Assembly: GCA_027364735.1 (NCBI GenBank)
Contig: DAHXOT010000033.1
Coordinates: forward strand, 62,001-126,000
Source of the DNA: Hydrotalea sp.
GTDB taxonomy: Bacteria; Bacteroidota; Bacteroidia; Chitinophagales; Chitinophagaceae
Length of the DNA stretch: 64,000 nucleotides
Direction: 5' to 3'
Part shown: positions 1 through 9,506 of the stretch, piece by piece
How the letters are laid out: every line of letters starts with the position of its first letter
Position numbering within the stretch: position 1 is the first letter of the stretch
Translations under genes and position numbers: made by a program
The notes under the pieces: generated by a model
Told to the model about the DNA's origin: nothing
Databases searched by the model: none
What the model saw: the letters and a program-made list of their open reading frames with translations, nothing else

Positions 1-401
1 TTAGAGGCGTAAAACATTACTAATAAAAAGCCAAACGAAAAAACACCTACATGTTTTTTAAGCATTTCATTTACTAATGTTTCAATAAGTTTAAATGAGT
101 TTGAATTAGGCGATAAGTCTTTAAACAACCCTAAAATTTCGGCTTTTGTATTAAACGATTCCGGCAAATAGGGTATAATAGAAAATAGAAATAAAATTGC
201 TGCCGGTAGCGCTTGAATTAAGTTAAAAGAGATAGCTGCAGCTCTTTCGTTTAAACCAATTTTATTTACTTGCTGAAAGAAAAATTTTATTACATCAAAT
301 AACGGAATTCTCTTAAATCCGGGAATATAAAGGTGTTTACTTTTTTTAATGATAAAAGCAATAGGAGGTAGGTTAATTAGTATCTTTTCAAACTTTGTCA
401 C
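1..401 (-). CDS. YihY/BrkB-family inner membrane protein (partial, N-terminal part)
   Basis: This is the first about 133 codons of a YihY/virulence factor BrkB family protein; the 3' part lies beyond the window. The translation starts from GTG and contains the family-typical stretch 'NERAAAISFNLIQALPAA' followed by hydrophobic membrane segments ('ILFLFSIIPYLP', 'GVFSFGFLLVMFYA'). The GTG overlaps the mltG stop codon (GTGA), so the two genes are almost certainly co-transcribed and translationally coupled. The family is an integral membrane protein of unclear function, once misnamed ribonuclease BN. The family call is good, and the role is unknown. Confidence 0.8.
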   Translation of the reverse strand, partial: MTKFEKILINLPPIAFIIKKSKHLYIPGFKRIPLFDVIKFFFQQVNKIGLNERAAAISFNLIQALPAAILFLFSIIPYLPESFNTKAEILGLFKDLSPNSNSFKLIETLVNEMLKKHVGVFSFGFLLVMFYAS

Positions 402-1447
402 TCTTGAGGTATTTGATTATTTGCTTGCTTTCTTTTCATCCAAATATCCAAAGCTTTTTGATATTCTTTTGCATAAGCATTATGCTCGGCATAATTGCTA
501 CTAAAATGATGGTATCCGCTAAAATCGGCTTTTGCAACAAAAAAAAGATAGCTTGTTTTGGGCGCATTTAAAACTATATCTATAGTATTTGCCGATGGTG
601 TGCAGATAGGCCCTGGCGGTAATCCTTTATTTTTATAGGTATTAAATGGAGATTTAATGGTTAAATATTTTTCGTAAATGCGAGTAAGCGAAAAGTCTTT
701 CATAGCATATTTAATAGAAGGGCAAGCTTGTAATGGCATATTTTTGTTTAGCCTGTTAATATATACACTTGCAATTTTTTCTTTATCATCATCTTTATTA
801 GTTTCTTCTTCAACTATAGATGCTAATATGTATGTTTTGGTAGTGGTAAAATGTAATGCTTCGGCTTTTTCTGTTCTATCATTTTTTTGCCAAAAGCTTA
901 CACTTGTTTGATATAGTTTATTAAATATTTTTCGTAAGGGAGTATTCCAATAGAAAGTATAGGTATTGGGAATGATAATACTAAAAATCGTATTGGTATC
1001 AACATGATATTCTTTTAAAGAATCGTTAGAGGAAAGAAATTGCATTACAGCAGCAGAATCGGTTAAAAAGTTTTTTCCTATTAGTTTAGCAAGATCTTCT
1101 TTTACTCGTAGTTTGTTTATTACTAAATTAATTTGAGCTTGATGATTATTTTTTAATTTTCGAGCAATACTTAATAAACTTTCTCCCTTTTTTATTTCGT
1201 ATTTACCGGGCTTTAAATTTGCCCAAATATTAAGCTGTGTAGATAATAAGGAAAAGGTAGAAGTATGCGTTATAATATTTTGTTCTGCCAATAAATTAAT
1301 CACATTTTCTTTATTGTTTTTTCCTTCTTCAATAATAATATATTTTACTTTTTCTGAAAATGCAGTGCCTGAGCCAACTACCCAATACACTACCATTATA
1401 GCTGTAATTAGTACAATGAATAAAAATGAATAAAATAACTTCTTCAT
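398..1447 (-). CDS. mltG: Endolytic transglycosylase MltG (YceG-like)
   Basis: MltG is a membrane-anchored murein transglycosylase that cleaves nascent glycan strands and is thought to terminate peptidoglycan polymerisation. The protein has one N-terminal membrane segment ('LFYSFLFIVLITAIMVVYWV'), then the YceG domain. The catalytic glutamate motif is visible as 'ASIVEEETN', followed by 'ASVYINRL', 'QACPSIKYA' (the QxDPxxxY-like region) and 'SPFNTYKNKGLPPGPI'. About 349 residues is normal. I start at ATG 1447 instead of the upstream in-frame TTG. A strong hairpin separates it from secG, so it probably has its own promoter or depends on read-through. It overlaps yihY by 4 bases. Confidence 0.93.
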   Translation of the reverse strand: MKKLFYSFLFIVLITAIMVVYWVVGSGTAFSEKVKYIIIEEGKNNKENVINLLAEQNIITHTSTFSLLSTQLNIWANLKPGKYEIKKGESLLSIARKLKNNHQAQINLVINKLRVKEDLAKLIGKNFLTDSAAVMQFLSSNDSLKEYHVDTNTIFSIIIPNTYTFYWNTPLRKIFNKLYQTSVSFWQKNDRTEKAEALHFTTTKTYILASIVEEETNKDDDKEKIASVYINRLNKNMPLQACPSIKYAMKDFSLTRIYEKYLTIKSPFNTYKNKGLPPGPICTPSANTIDIVLNAPKTSYLFFVAKADFSGYHHFSSNYAEHNAYAKEYQKALDIWMKRKQANNQIPQE

Positions 1448-1468
1448 AAAGTTCAAGATAAAACAAAA

Positions 1469-1500
1469 AACCCTGTTCGCAAATTCATTCGAACAGGGTT
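1469..1500 (-). terminator. Intrinsic terminator of the miaB-secG operon
   Basis: An 11-bp perfect stem (AACCCTGTTCG/CGAACAGGGTT) with a 10-nt loop is followed on the minus strand by a T-rich run. It lies 19 bases after the secG stop and only 21 bases before the mltG start, so it separates the two transcription units unless read through. Confidence 0.88.
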
Positions 1501-1519
1501 AAATTAAATTTAAGTAAAA

Positions 1520-1867
1520 CTATTTTTTTGGTTGTGGTGCTGCAGGTAATGTTGTTGTATTAGCCGGAGCACTTTGAGTTGGTATTGTAGTACTTGTATT
1601 TACTTTATTTAAATTAGAAGTATCTACAGCACTGGTAGTATTTCCTTTAAAAATTAAAGTAGAAAATAGAGCTAACAAGGCAATGATGCCTGCAAAAAGC
1701 CATGTGCCTTTTTCTAAAACATCGGTAGTTTGTTTTACTCCCATGAACTGATTGCTTAAACCGCCCACATTACCGGCCAATCCGCCACCTTTTGGGTTCT
1801 GAATTAATACAACAAAACCTAAAGCTACACAAGCCAAAACAATTAAAATTACAAATACGATTTGCAT
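1520..1867 (-). CDS. secG: Preprotein translocase subunit SecG
   Basis: SecG is the small SecYEG channel subunit that assists protein export through the inner membrane. The 115-residue protein has two membrane segments (about residues 2-22 and 55-73) flanking the conserved loop 'LIQNPKGGGLAGNVGG', the hallmark of SecG. A low-complexity Thr/Ala/Pro/Asn tail after residue 80 is longer than in E. coli and common in this phylum. It starts 2 bases after the upstream TPR gene stop, so it is the last gene of a tight operon closed by the hairpin at 1469-1500. Confidence 0.95.
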   Translation of the reverse strand: MQIVFVILIVLACVALGFVVLIQNPKGGGLAGNVGGLSNQFMGVKQTTDVLEKGTWLFAGIIALLALFSTLIFKGNTTSAVDTSNLNKVNTSTTIPTQSAPANTTTLPAAPQPKK

Positions 1868-1869
1868 AA

Positions 1870-2841
1870 TTATATTCCTTTTAATTCTTGAATTTTAGCG
1901 GCAAAGTAAGATGATTTTTCAGGATATAAAAAACTTAATTTTATATATAACTGAACTGCTTTATCTAATTTACCTTGTTTTATAAATACTTCGGCCATAG
2001 TTTCGGTTACAATTTCTTTAGCTTCGTTAGAGCTATTGGCAATACCTTGAATGGCTTTTTCTAATTCCGGATCAGTACCTAAATCTTGCGGATTAGGATT
2101 AACATGTTTCATTTTCTTTAGCCAATCGGTAAACTTCATTAATTGTTGGCTAAGTTTATCGTCTGGCTGTTTAGTGGGGTCAAACCTTATTCCCTGCGAA
2201 GCAAAATAGTCTATTGTATAATAAGGTTCTTTTTCAAATTCCAACTTTGCATTTGCATCAACAGGCTTTTTAAAATCGGCCATTTGGTTGGATAAAACCG
2301 TTGATAATTTATTCTCGAATGGTAGATCTTCTGTTGGTTTTATCGCTGTTGAAGTATTTAAATCATCTGTAACAATAGTTGGAGGATGATCAATGCTGTT
2401 AATAATTTCTTTTACTTTTTCTACAGTTGGAATAACGATAGAAGATTCTGTTACGGCAGCGGTATTTTGATTATTTTCAGCAGGTATTGTTGTATTTTCT
2501 TCAACAGTGGTAGCTTCACTATTTTCAATTACATCTTGGATAACTGTTGTTGGCGTTACGGAACTATTTTGTTCTATAGCAGGTAAAGTAAAATTGGTTA
2601 ACTCGCCATTTTGTAGTTGATAATTCAGCCAATAGGTATTTGAAAAAAATACTGCAGTTTTTTGTATTTGAGTTAAATAATTATCACTGTTTTCTTCTTT
2701 TAATTTAACAGCTAATGCTAATTGTGCCGGGGCAAAAAATGGAAATTCAGTAACCATTTGCGACAAGTCGGCAACACTTATATCTGTAAGGTTTGTTTTT
2801 TTTGTTAAATGAAATAGCATTTTTTCTATTGTCGCATTCAT
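1870..2841 (-). CDS. TPR-type protein of unknown function in the lptE-secG operon
   Basis: I do not recognise a specific function. The C-terminal part ('MAEVFIKQGKLDKAVQLYIKL') reads like a TPR repeat. The middle (about residues 95-190) is Thr/Ser/Asn/Glu-rich and probably disordered. There is no signal peptide or membrane segment, so it is probably cytoplasmic. I use ATG 2841 because the longer frame begins at a TTG that adds only five unsupported residues. It sits 20 bases after lptE and 2 bases before secG. The context suggests an envelope-related role, but that is only inference from position. Confidence 0.75.
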   Translation of the reverse strand: MNATIEKMLFHLTKKTNLTDISVADLSQMVTEFPFFAPAQLALAVKLKEENSDNYLTQIQKTAVFFSNTYWLNYQLQNGELTNFTLPAIEQNSSVTPTTVIQDVIENSEATTVEENTTIPAENNQNTAAVTESSIVIPTVEKVKEIINSIDHPPTIVTDDLNTSTAIKPTEDLPFENKLSTVLSNQMADFKKPVDANAKLEFEKEPYYTIDYFASQGIRFDPTKQPDDKLSQQLMKFTDWLKKMKHVNPNPQDLGTDPELEKAIQGIANSSNEAKEIVTETMAEVFIKQGKLDKAVQLYIKLSFLYPEKSSYFAAKIQELKGI

Positions 2842-2861
2842 AAAGTGAAAATACAAATTGA

Positions 2862-3398
2862 TTACCAGTTAGAAAAGATATGATTAAAAATATCATCAGT
2901 TAGGGTTCTAACAATTTCATCCATTAATCCTGCCTCTGCATCTTGAAGAGATTTTGTGGCAGAAAAATCGAAGTTACGACTAATATCTACCTCTTCAGGT
3001 TCTTTGTTTTCTGTATTATTTTTAATAGTAACATGAACCGCAACAGTTAATCGGTTAGACGTTGATTGTGTTCCCGAAATTGCAGAAGTGGATACAGAAT
3101 AATCTGAAATATACCCACTGATTTGCAAGTTTGCATCATCGCCATTTGTTCTAATAAGTTTTGTGGTACTTGCTATTTTTTGTTGCAACTTATTGTTCAT
3201 TCTTGTGGCTAACTGCGGATTTACATAGCGAGCTTTATTATCGAATAACCCAATTTTAATTGTTTTTATTTTACTGTAATCAATAGATACATCTCTAAAA
3301 GAATAAATTCCGCAAGAGGTAAATACTGTTGACAAGATGAACAATGTACAGCCAATTAAAAATATGTATCGAAATTTGTTTATAAAAGTGGTTCTCAT
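2862..3398 (-). CDS. lptE: LPS-assembly lipoprotein LptE
   Basis: LptE is the outer-membrane lipoprotein that partners LptD in delivering lipopolysaccharide to the cell surface. The 178-residue protein starts with a positively charged region and hydrophobic segment, then a lipobox-like 'STVFTSC' with Cys29. The mature part begins 'GIYSFRDVSIDYSKIKTIKI', typical of the Bacteroidota LptE family. The later region ('ISGYISDYSVSTSAIS') also fits. It lies 9 bases after the sigma54 activator gene and 20 bases before the TPR gene, in one operon. Confidence 0.88.
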   Translation of the reverse strand: MRTTFINKFRYIFLIGCTLFILSTVFTSCGIYSFRDVSIDYSKIKTIKIGLFDNKARYVNPQLATRMNNKLQQKIASTTKLIRTNGDDANLQISGYISDYSVSTSAISGTQSTSNRLTVAVHVTIKNNTENKEPEEVDISRNFDFSATKSLQDAEAGLMDEIVRTLTDDIFNHIFSNW

Positions 3399-3407
3399 AT
3401 TGTGTAG

Positions 3408-4688
3408 TTACAAGTTTTCAATATCGTATTCTTTAAGTTTTCTATACAAAGTTCTTTCACTTATACCTAAATCGGCTGAGGCATCTTTTCGTTTGCCTTT
3501 ATGTTTTTTCAATGCTTTAATAATAAGTTCTTTTTCTTTATCCATAATGTTTAAAGATTCTTCCACTTCTTCGTGATGTTGAATATCGTCATTTAAAAAG
3601 ACAGGTTGATTGTTATTGGCTGATTGAATAAATGAAGTTTGTGGATTAGCTGTTGGTTGAATAATAGCCGGTGTTGGAAAATCGTTGCCGGATTTTATTG
3701 GGTGAAAATCGTTTAACAATGATTCATTAGCATAGTTAACGGCATGTGCCGCTAAAGATGGATTTTGAACTATTTCTACAAACATTTTTTTAAGTTCGGT
3801 TACATCTTTTTTCATATCGAAAAAAAGTTTGTATAATATTTCTCTTTCGTTAGAAAAATCTCCTTGTAAAGGTTGAGTATGAGCCAATACAGGCATTCTG
3901 TTGAAATTTTTTTCGGGAAGAAATTTTTTTAAATCGCCGGAAGATAAAATGGGTTGAACACTTAAAACAGACATTTGTTCGGCTAAATTTTTTAATTCTC
4001 TAACATTACCCGGAAATGGATAGTTTAGTAAAACATTTTTAGCATCTTCATCTAATTGAATGGGCGTAGTTTTATAGCGTTCCGAAAAATCAACTACAAA
4101 TTTTCTAAATAGTAAATTAATATCTTCTTTTCTATCTCTTAGCGAAGGAACTCGGATAGGTACTGTATTTAACCGATAGTATAAATCTTGCCGAAATTTA
4201 CCTTTTTCGGTAAATTCTAATAATTCTCTATTGGTAGCTGCAATTACACGTACATCGGTTTTTTGTACTTTCGAAGAACCTACTCTAATAAATTCGCCTG
4301 TTTCTAAAACGCGTAATAATCTTGCTTGAGTACCCATGGGCATTTCGCCAATTTCGTCTAAAAAAATGGTGCCTCCACTTACGGTTTCAAAATATCCTTT
4401 TCGGCTATCTACTGCTCCGGTAAAAGAACCTTTTTCGTGGCCAAATAATTCCGAATCTATGGTTCCTTCAGGAATAGCTCCGCAGTTAACGGCAATAAAG
4501 GGATTATGTTTTCTGGGCGATAGTGCATGAATAATTTGAGAGAAAACTTCTTTACCAACTCCACTTTCTCCAACAATTAATACGGTTAAATCGGTTGAAG
4601 CTACTTGTACTGCTGTATCTAAAGCATGATTTAATACAGGCGAATTGCCAATAATGCTAAACCTATTTTTAATACTTTGTAAATCCAT
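3408..4688 (-). CDS. Sigma-54-dependent transcriptional activator without receiver domain
   Basis: This is an enhancer-binding AAA+ ATPase that remodels sigma54 RNA polymerase. The AAA+ domain begins at the N-terminus: Walker A 'GESGVGKE' at residues 40-47, the sigma54-contact loop as 'GSFTGA' at 87-92 (Ser in place of the usual Ala), and Walker B 'FLDE' at 109-112. A Gln/Asn-rich linker follows, and a Fis-type helix-turn-helix closes the protein ('DASADLGISERTLYRKLKEY'). There is no receiver, GAF or PAS domain, so its activity must be controlled in another way. It sits 43 bases after miaB and 9 bases before lptE. Its targets cannot be told from this window. Confidence 0.92.
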   Translation of the reverse strand: MDLQSIKNRFSIIGNSPVLNHALDTAVQVASTDLTVLIVGESGVGKEVFSQIIHALSPRKHNPFIAVNCGAIPEGTIDSELFGHEKGSFTGAVDSRKGYFETVSGGTIFLDEIGEMPMGTQARLLRVLETGEFIRVGSSKVQKTDVRVIAATNRELLEFTEKGKFRQDLYYRLNTVPIRVPSLRDRKEDINLLFRKFVVDFSERYKTTPIQLDEDAKNVLLNYPFPGNVRELKNLAEQMSVLSVQPILSSGDLKKFLPEKNFNRMPVLAHTQPLQGDFSNEREILYKLFFDMKKDVTELKKMFVEIVQNPSLAAHAVNYANESLLNDFHPIKSGNDFPTPAIIQPTANPQTSFIQSANNNQPVFLNDDIQHHEEVEESLNIMDKEKELIIKALKKHKGKRKDASADLGISERTLYRKLKEYDIENL

Positions 4689-4731
4689 AATTATAAATTA
4701 TTTCCGAAACGGTATCGGTAATAGTTGCTGA

Positions 4732-6168
4732 TTATTTATTGTTACTTATTATTTCAACAATGTTGCCTAAAAGGGTAGCTTGGGTGCAATTAGTTACTTT
4801 TACAAAGGCGTAATCTCCTTTATTAAGTGAGTAGTTTTCTTTTGGAAAAACAATTACTTTATTTTGAGAGTTTCGCCCCATCCAATGTTCATCACTTTTT
4901 TTGCTACTGCCTTCAATTAAAACTTTAAAAGTTTTATCAATGTCTTTTTCATTACTTTCTTTCGAAAGTTTTCCTTGTAAGTCAACAATTTCTTGCAATC
5001 TTCTTTTTTTAACATCAATCAAAATATCATCTTTATATCTTCTTTCGGCTAAAGTGCCGGGTCTTTCACTGTAAAAAAACATATAACTCATATCATATTT
5101 AGCATACTGCATGATTTGTAATGTTTGCTGATGATCTTCTTCTGTTTCTGTACAAAAGCCGGCAATAATATCTGAGCTAATACCGCAATCGGGTAAAATT
5201 TCTTTAATTCTATCTACTTTGGCTAAATACCATTCTCTGGTATATGTTCTGTTCATTAATTGTAAAATTCTGGTGCTGCCACTTTGAACAGGAAGATGAA
5301 TGTATTTGCAAATATTTTCGTATTTGGCCATTGTGTACAACACATCGTCTGTAATATCTTTTGGGTGAGAAGTACTGAAACGAACGCGTAAAGTATTAGA
5401 TATTAAAGCAGTTTTTTCTAGTAGTTTGGCAAATGTTACTATTTCATTAGAAGATTCGTTAAACCAATAATAGCTATCTACATTTTGTCCTAAAAGTGTA
5501 ACTTCTTTAAATCCTCTATTATATAAGTCTGTAACTTCTGCCATGATAGAATAGGGGTCTCTACTTCTTTCTCTTCCACGTGTAAAAGGAACCACACAAA
5601 AGCTGCACATATTATTGCATCCACGCATAATTGAAACAAATGCAGTAATACCATTACTATCCAATCTAACGGGAGCAATATCGGCATAGGTTTCATCTCG
5701 GCTTAATAAAACATTTACAGCTTTTTGTCCGGTTTCTGCTTCTTCAATTAAAAAAGGTAAACTTCTATAGGCATCGGGGCCAACAACTATATCTACTAAT
5801 TTTTCTTCTTCTAACAGTTTTGTTTTTAATCTCTCTGCCATGCAGCCTAAAACTCCAATTAAGAACCCGGGTTTTTGTTCTTTAATTTTTTTAAATTCTG
5901 TTAATCGTTTTCGAACAGTTTGTTCGGCTTTTTCTCTTATAGAGCAAGTATTTAAAAAAATTAAATCTGCTTCTTCAAAATTTTTAGTGGCACCAAAACC
6001 TTTTTCATTTAAAATAGATGCTACAATTTCGCTATCGCTAAAATTCATTTGGCATCCATAACTTTCTATGTAAAACTTTTTTTTGTAGTTATTAGGATCT
6101 TGGGCAAATGGAGCAAATGCTTCTCCTTGTCTGTTTTCATCATGTATTTTCGGTTGTATATCCAGCAT
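4732..6168 (-). CDS. miaB: tRNA-2-methylthio-N6-dimethylallyladenosine synthase MiaB
   Basis: MiaB is a radical SAM methylthiotransferase that converts i6A37 to ms2i6A37 in tRNAs reading UNN codons. The N-terminal UPF0004 domain carries the cluster cysteines Cys39, Cys75 and Cys109. The radical SAM CxxxCxxC motif is at Cys184, Cys188 and Cys191 ('[10 protein letters not shown]'), followed by 'FTRGRERSR'. A C-terminal TRAM domain ends the protein. The 478-residue length is normal for Bacteroidota. It is the first gene of the sigma54-lptE-secG operon. A miaE homologue at 49393-50001 would act on its product. Confidence 0.97.
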   Translation of the reverse strand: MLDIQPKIHDENRQGEAFAPFAQDPNNYKKKFYIESYGCQMNFSDSEIVASILNEKGFGATKNFEEADLIFLNTCSIREKAEQTVRKRLTEFKKIKEQKPGFLIGVLGCMAERLKTKLLEEEKLVDIVVGPDAYRSLPFLIEEAETGQKAVNVLLSRDETYADIAPVRLDSNGITAFVSIMRGCNNMCSFCVVPFTRGRERSRDPYSIMAEVTDLYNRGFKEVTLLGQNVDSYYWFNESSNEIVTFAKLLEKTALISNTLRVRFSTSHPKDITDDVLYTMAKYENICKYIHLPVQSGSTRILQLMNRTYTREWYLAKVDRIKEILPDCGISSDIIAGFCTETEEDHQQTLQIMQYAKYDMSYMFFYSERPGTLAERRYKDDILIDVKKRRLQEIVDLQGKLSKESNEKDIDKTFKVLIEGSSKKSDEHWMGRNSQNKVIVFPKENYSLNKGDYAFVKVTNCTQATLLGNIVEIISNNK

Positions 6169-6269
6169 TGTATGTATTTACTTTTTTTTCGAATAGCAAA
6201 AGTAATGAAAAGCTTTGTTTATATGTCAGTTTGGCAGCATTATTGTAAACAATTAACCATTTCTATAAT

Positions 6270-6277
6270 TACTTTTG
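6270..6277 (+). promoter_or_regulatory. Probable Bacteroidota -7 promoter element (TACTTTTG)
   Basis: TACTTTTG matches the TAnnTTTG element recognised by the primary sigma factor of Bacteroidota. It lies 20 bases before the ATG of the DUF3078 gene. A TTG at 6243-6245 could be the -33 element, although the spacing is a little long. Confidence 0.55.
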
Positions 6278-6296
6278 CAACTTCAAAATATTAAAA

Positions 6297-7271
6297 ATGA
6301 AAAGATATTTTATTGGAATTGTTTTTTTATTTTTTTCTCAATTGATATTTTCTCAGCAAGAAGTAGTAAATACTTTACGCGGAGAAACCTCACGAACAAT
6401 TAAAAAAGAAAGAGATACTTTACCATGGAATTGGAAAAAAGGTGGGTTGTTTAATTTAAATATTTCACAAGGTGCATTAAGTAATTGGGCGGCCGGTGGC
6501 GATAATTTTTCTTTAGCAATTAGTTCTTATTTTAATTATTATACTTACTTTAAAAAAGATAGGCATTCGTGGGATAATAATTTGGATTTTAATTTAGGTT
6601 ACCTGCAAACAACCAGTTTGGGCAGCAGAAAAAACGATGATAGAGTTGATTTTTTAAGTAAATACGGATATAAAATGGATAGTGTTGGAAAATGGTATTT
6701 ATCCGGCTTATTTAATTTTAGAACTCAAATGTTTGATGGTTTTACTTATCCTAATGGAGTTTCGGAATTTTCATCAACCATATTATCTCCAGCTTATTTA
6801 ATATTATCAAGCGGATTTGATTTTAAGCCTACAGATAAATTTTCTTTATTCCTTTCTCCCATTACCTCTCGTTGGGTAATTGTTATGAATAATTATTTAT
6901 CTCAAAAAAGTTTATATGGGGTTGATTCGGGAAAGCATTCTGTTTCTCAGTTTGGAACATTTGCTACCATTAACTATAATAATACTTTTTCTAAAAATAT
7001 AACCTATAAAACAAGGCTCGATTTGTTTTCTAATTATTTAGATAATCCGCAGAATATTGATATTTTCATGAGCAATCAATTATCTATTCAAGTAACTAAA
7101 TATTTTTCAATTACCTATAGTTTAGATTTAATTTATGATGATAATGTGCGTTTGTTTGGTGCCTACGGAAAATCGCCCGGATTACAGCTAAAGAGTCTTA
7201 TTGGTATTGGCTTTTTACGGCCTTTAAAAATTAAAAGAAAATTAATTGATGTAAAGCCTGCTATATCGTAA
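6297..7271 (+). CDS. DUF3078 domain-containing protein, secreted or outer membrane
   Basis: The family is known in Bacteroidota, but its function is not established. The protein has an N-terminal signal peptide ('FIGIVFLFFSQLIFSQQ'). It then carries the family signature 'GGLFNLNISQGALSNWAAGG' near residues 49-68, after a Trp-rich start. The rest is rich in aromatic, beta-strand-like stretches ('ISSYFNYYTYFKKD', 'FSLFLSPITSRW'), which fits an outer-membrane barrel. It is a single gene, divergent from miaB and convergent with purK. Confidence 0.83.
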   Translation: MKRYFIGIVFLFFSQLIFSQQEVVNTLRGETSRTIKKERDTLPWNWKKGGLFNLNISQGALSNWAAGGDNFSLAISSYFNYYTYFKKDRHSWDNNLDFNLGYLQTTSLGSRKNDDRVDFLSKYGYKMDSVGKWYLSGLFNFRTQMFDGFTYPNGVSEFSSTILSPAYLILSSGFDFKPTDKFSLFLSPITSRWVIVMNNYLSQKSLYGVDSGKHSVSQFGTFATINYNNTFSKNITYKTRLDLFSNYLDNPQNIDIFMSNQLSIQVTKYFSITYSLDLIYDDNVRLFGAYGKSPGLQLKSLIGIGFLRPLKIKRKLIDVKPAIS

Positions 7272-7301
7272 AGCTTTAAAAGCAGGCCGATCAAATTTGT
7301 A

Positions 7302-8420
7302 TTAGGCAATAACTTTTAGTGTGTGTTTAATTTTATTGGCTTTTAAAGTAAGTTCTTCATAGTTGTGGCTAACAATGGTTACATGCCCCATTTTTCTTCC
7401 GGGTTTTGTAATAGTTTTTCCATACAAATGCACAAATACATTATCCATTTGTAAAACATCATGTAATCCTTCATAAATTGCTATTCCGCTTTTATCATCG
7501 GCTCCCAATAAATTTACAATGGAAGAAGGAATAATTGCTTTTGGATTACCTAATGGATACTGTAAAATAATTCTCCATAGCATATCGTATTGGCTGCAAT
7601 AATTTGCTTCTATAGTATGATGCCCACTATTATGCACTCTTGGTGCGGTTTCGTTAACTAATACTGTATTGTTTTCATCAACAAACAATTCAATAGCAAA
7701 TAATCCGGGGCTTGCTAATTCTTGTACTACTTTTTTTGCAATAGTTTCGGCTGCTTGTAATATTGTTTCAGAAAGTATTGCCGGTGAAATTTGATAGTTT
7801 AAAACATTTAATTCAGGATCGAATATCATTTCTGCCGGAGGATAAATAGCCATTTGCTTTTGGCTGTTCATAGCAATAATAATAGCTATTTCTTTTTTAA
7901 TGGATACCATTTTTTCTAATACAGCCGGCGCATCGAAACCTTTATCAATACTTGTTTTATCTAATAATAATTGAACGCCTTTTCCGTCATAACCTCCTTC
8001 GCCAATTTTATGTACAGCAGGTAAAAAATGTATGTTCTCAATAAGTTGATGTGCGTTTTGAGTAACTATAAAATTAGATGTAGGTATTTCATTTTTTTTA
8101 TAAAATTCTTTTTGGGCAATTTTATTTTTAATTATTCTTAAAGCCGATGGTGTAGGATAAATGATAACACCTTCTTTTTCTAATTTTTCTAATGCATCAA
8201 CATTTACATTTTCAATTTCAATGGTAATGGCATTTAAGTTTTTACCAAAGTTGTAAACGGTTGCATAATCACGTATATCGCCTTTTATAAAGTAATGGCA
8301 AAAAGGTGCAGCCGGACAATTTTCATCGTTTTCTAAAACATAGGTTTCAACTACATAATTGGCTGATGCTTGCAGTAGCATTCTCCCTAATTGGCCACCG
8401 CCTAAAATTCCTACTTTCAT
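7302..8420 (-). CDS. purK: 5-(carboxyamino)imidazole ribonucleotide synthase PurK
   Basis: PurK is the ATP-grasp enzyme that carboxylates AIR to N5-CAIR in purine synthesis. The N-terminus 'MKVGILGGGQLGRML' is diagnostic. Further ATP-grasp signals are 'VHKIGEGGYDGKGVQLL' and 'FAIELFVDENNTVLVNETAPRVHNSGH' (read in pieces). About 372 residues is standard. Two in-frame ATGs exist; I choose the one directly before KVGILGGG (8420). No purE is adjacent. purC lies about 49 kb away in this window. Confidence 0.96.
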   Translation of the reverse strand: MKVGILGGGQLGRMLLQASANYVVETYVLENDENCPAAPFCHYFIKGDIRDYATVYNFGKNLNAITIEIENVNVDALEKLEKEGVIIYPTPSALRIIKNKIAQKEFYKKNEIPTSNFIVTQNAHQLIENIHFLPAVHKIGEGGYDGKGVQLLLDKTSIDKGFDAPAVLEKMVSIKKEIAIIIAMNSQKQMAIYPPAEMIFDPELNVLNYQISPAILSETILQAAETIAKKVVQELASPGLFAIELFVDENNTVLVNETAPRVHNSGHHTIEANYCSQYDMLWRIILQYPLGNPKAIIPSSIVNLLGADDKSGIAIYEGLHDVLQMDNVFVHLYGKTITKPGRKMGHVTIVSHNYEELTLKANKIKHTLKVIA

Positions 8421-8655
8421 ACACATTTTATTGGTGCGAATATATTTTGTAAAACAGCAATTCTGATAATTTTATTTTTAGAATAGTATTTCAATTCTTA
8501 TGTTGCAAAACAATACGTATAGTTTTAATGAAAATTTAATATACGTAGTAATGCTAAAAATGCTTTGCTGCATTGGGTTTTAAATAAAGTTGAGAAAGAT
8601 TTTTTATAATTTATGTAAAATATGTTTAATTGCATTTTAACGTAAAAACTTGATA

Positions 8656-9426
8656 ATGAAGTTTACCTTTGATAAAAGGCTTTTGGTAATTGCGTTTTTG
8701 GTATTTGTGCCATTTGTAGCAATAGTTGCACAAACTTCTTTTGTTGAAGTTCAAAGAAGTATTCCGCGTGTAGCACTTGCTTTCAAATTAAAAGAGGATA
8801 CTTTAAAAAAACAATTTGCCGAAGCTAAGTTACATTGGCCACCCAAACAATTGTATATACGTAGTTTTAAATTTGATAGCCAATTAGAAGTTTGGGGTAG
8901 AAATGACGCAAAAGAACCATTTAAATTATTTAAAACCTATAAGGTTTGTGCTTTAAGTGGAACGTTGGGACCAAAAAGAATGGAAGGAGATTACCAAGTT
9001 CCTGAAGGATTTTATTACATTAATGAGTTTAACCCTAAAAGTTCTTATCATTTATCGTTGGGATTAAATTATCCAAATGCATCAGATGCAGTATTAAGTG
9101 ATTCAATTAAACCGGGTGGTGATATTTTTATTCATGGAAATTGTATTACGGTTGGATGTATTCCTATTCAAGATAATCAAATTGAAGAACTGTATGTATT
9201 AGCTTCTTATGCAAAAGAAAATGGGCAAGACTTTATTCCGGTTCATATTTTTCCCGTACGATATAATAATTCTAAAAGTTTCGAATACCTATTAAAAGCT
9301 ACAAAAGACGATCAACATTATCAGCATTTCTCTCTTAAAATGAAAGAAGTATACGATTACTTTGAGCAACATAAAAAATTACCTTTTATTGCCGTAAATG
9401 CAAAAGGCGATTATGTTATTTTATAA
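8656..9426 (+). CDS. Secreted L,D-transpeptidase family protein (YkuD domain, YafK-like)
   Basis: The YkuD fold forms or edits 3-3 peptidoglycan crosslinks, or attaches proteins to peptidoglycan. Residues 9-26 form a signal peptide ending 'VAIVAQ'. The catalytic region is visible as 'GGDIFIHGNCITVGCIPI', with His160 and probable nucleophile Cys168. The preceding 'GDYQVPEGFYYINEFNP' matches the YafK subgroup. At 256 residues it is compact, with no LysM or peptidoglycan-binding domain. I start at ATG 8656, not the TTG two codons upstream. It is followed 80 bases later by a hybrid histidine kinase, though a functional link is not shown. Confidence 0.87.
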   Translation: MKFTFDKRLLVIAFLVFVPFVAIVAQTSFVEVQRSIPRVALAFKLKEDTLKKQFAEAKLHWPPKQLYIRSFKFDSQLEVWGRNDAKEPFKLFKTYKVCALSGTLGPKRMEGDYQVPEGFYYINEFNPKSSYHLSLGLNYPNASDAVLSDSIKPGGDIFIHGNCITVGCIPIQDNQIEELYVLASYAKENGQDFIPVHIFPVRYNNSKSFEYLLKATKDDQHYQHFSLKMKEVYDYFEQHKKLPFIAVNAKGDYVIL

Positions 9427-9506
9427 GTTTCGTATAATGATAATTATTTCGTTAGCCAATATTCTGTGTGGTGAAATAATTATAAATTACCGTACCCAGG
9501 TTTATA

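Noticed and set aside
7256-7287. Hairpin GCCTGCT/AGCAGGC between the DUF3078 gene and purK as a terminator
   Set aside because: A 7-bp stem with an 18-base loop and no T run on either strand; too weak to call.
8421-8655. Search for a small gene or RNA in the longest intergenic gap
   Set aside because: Contains two copies of TACGTA and a short AATGC/GCATT repeat but no open frame, no stable hairpin and no known RNA motif that I can see.
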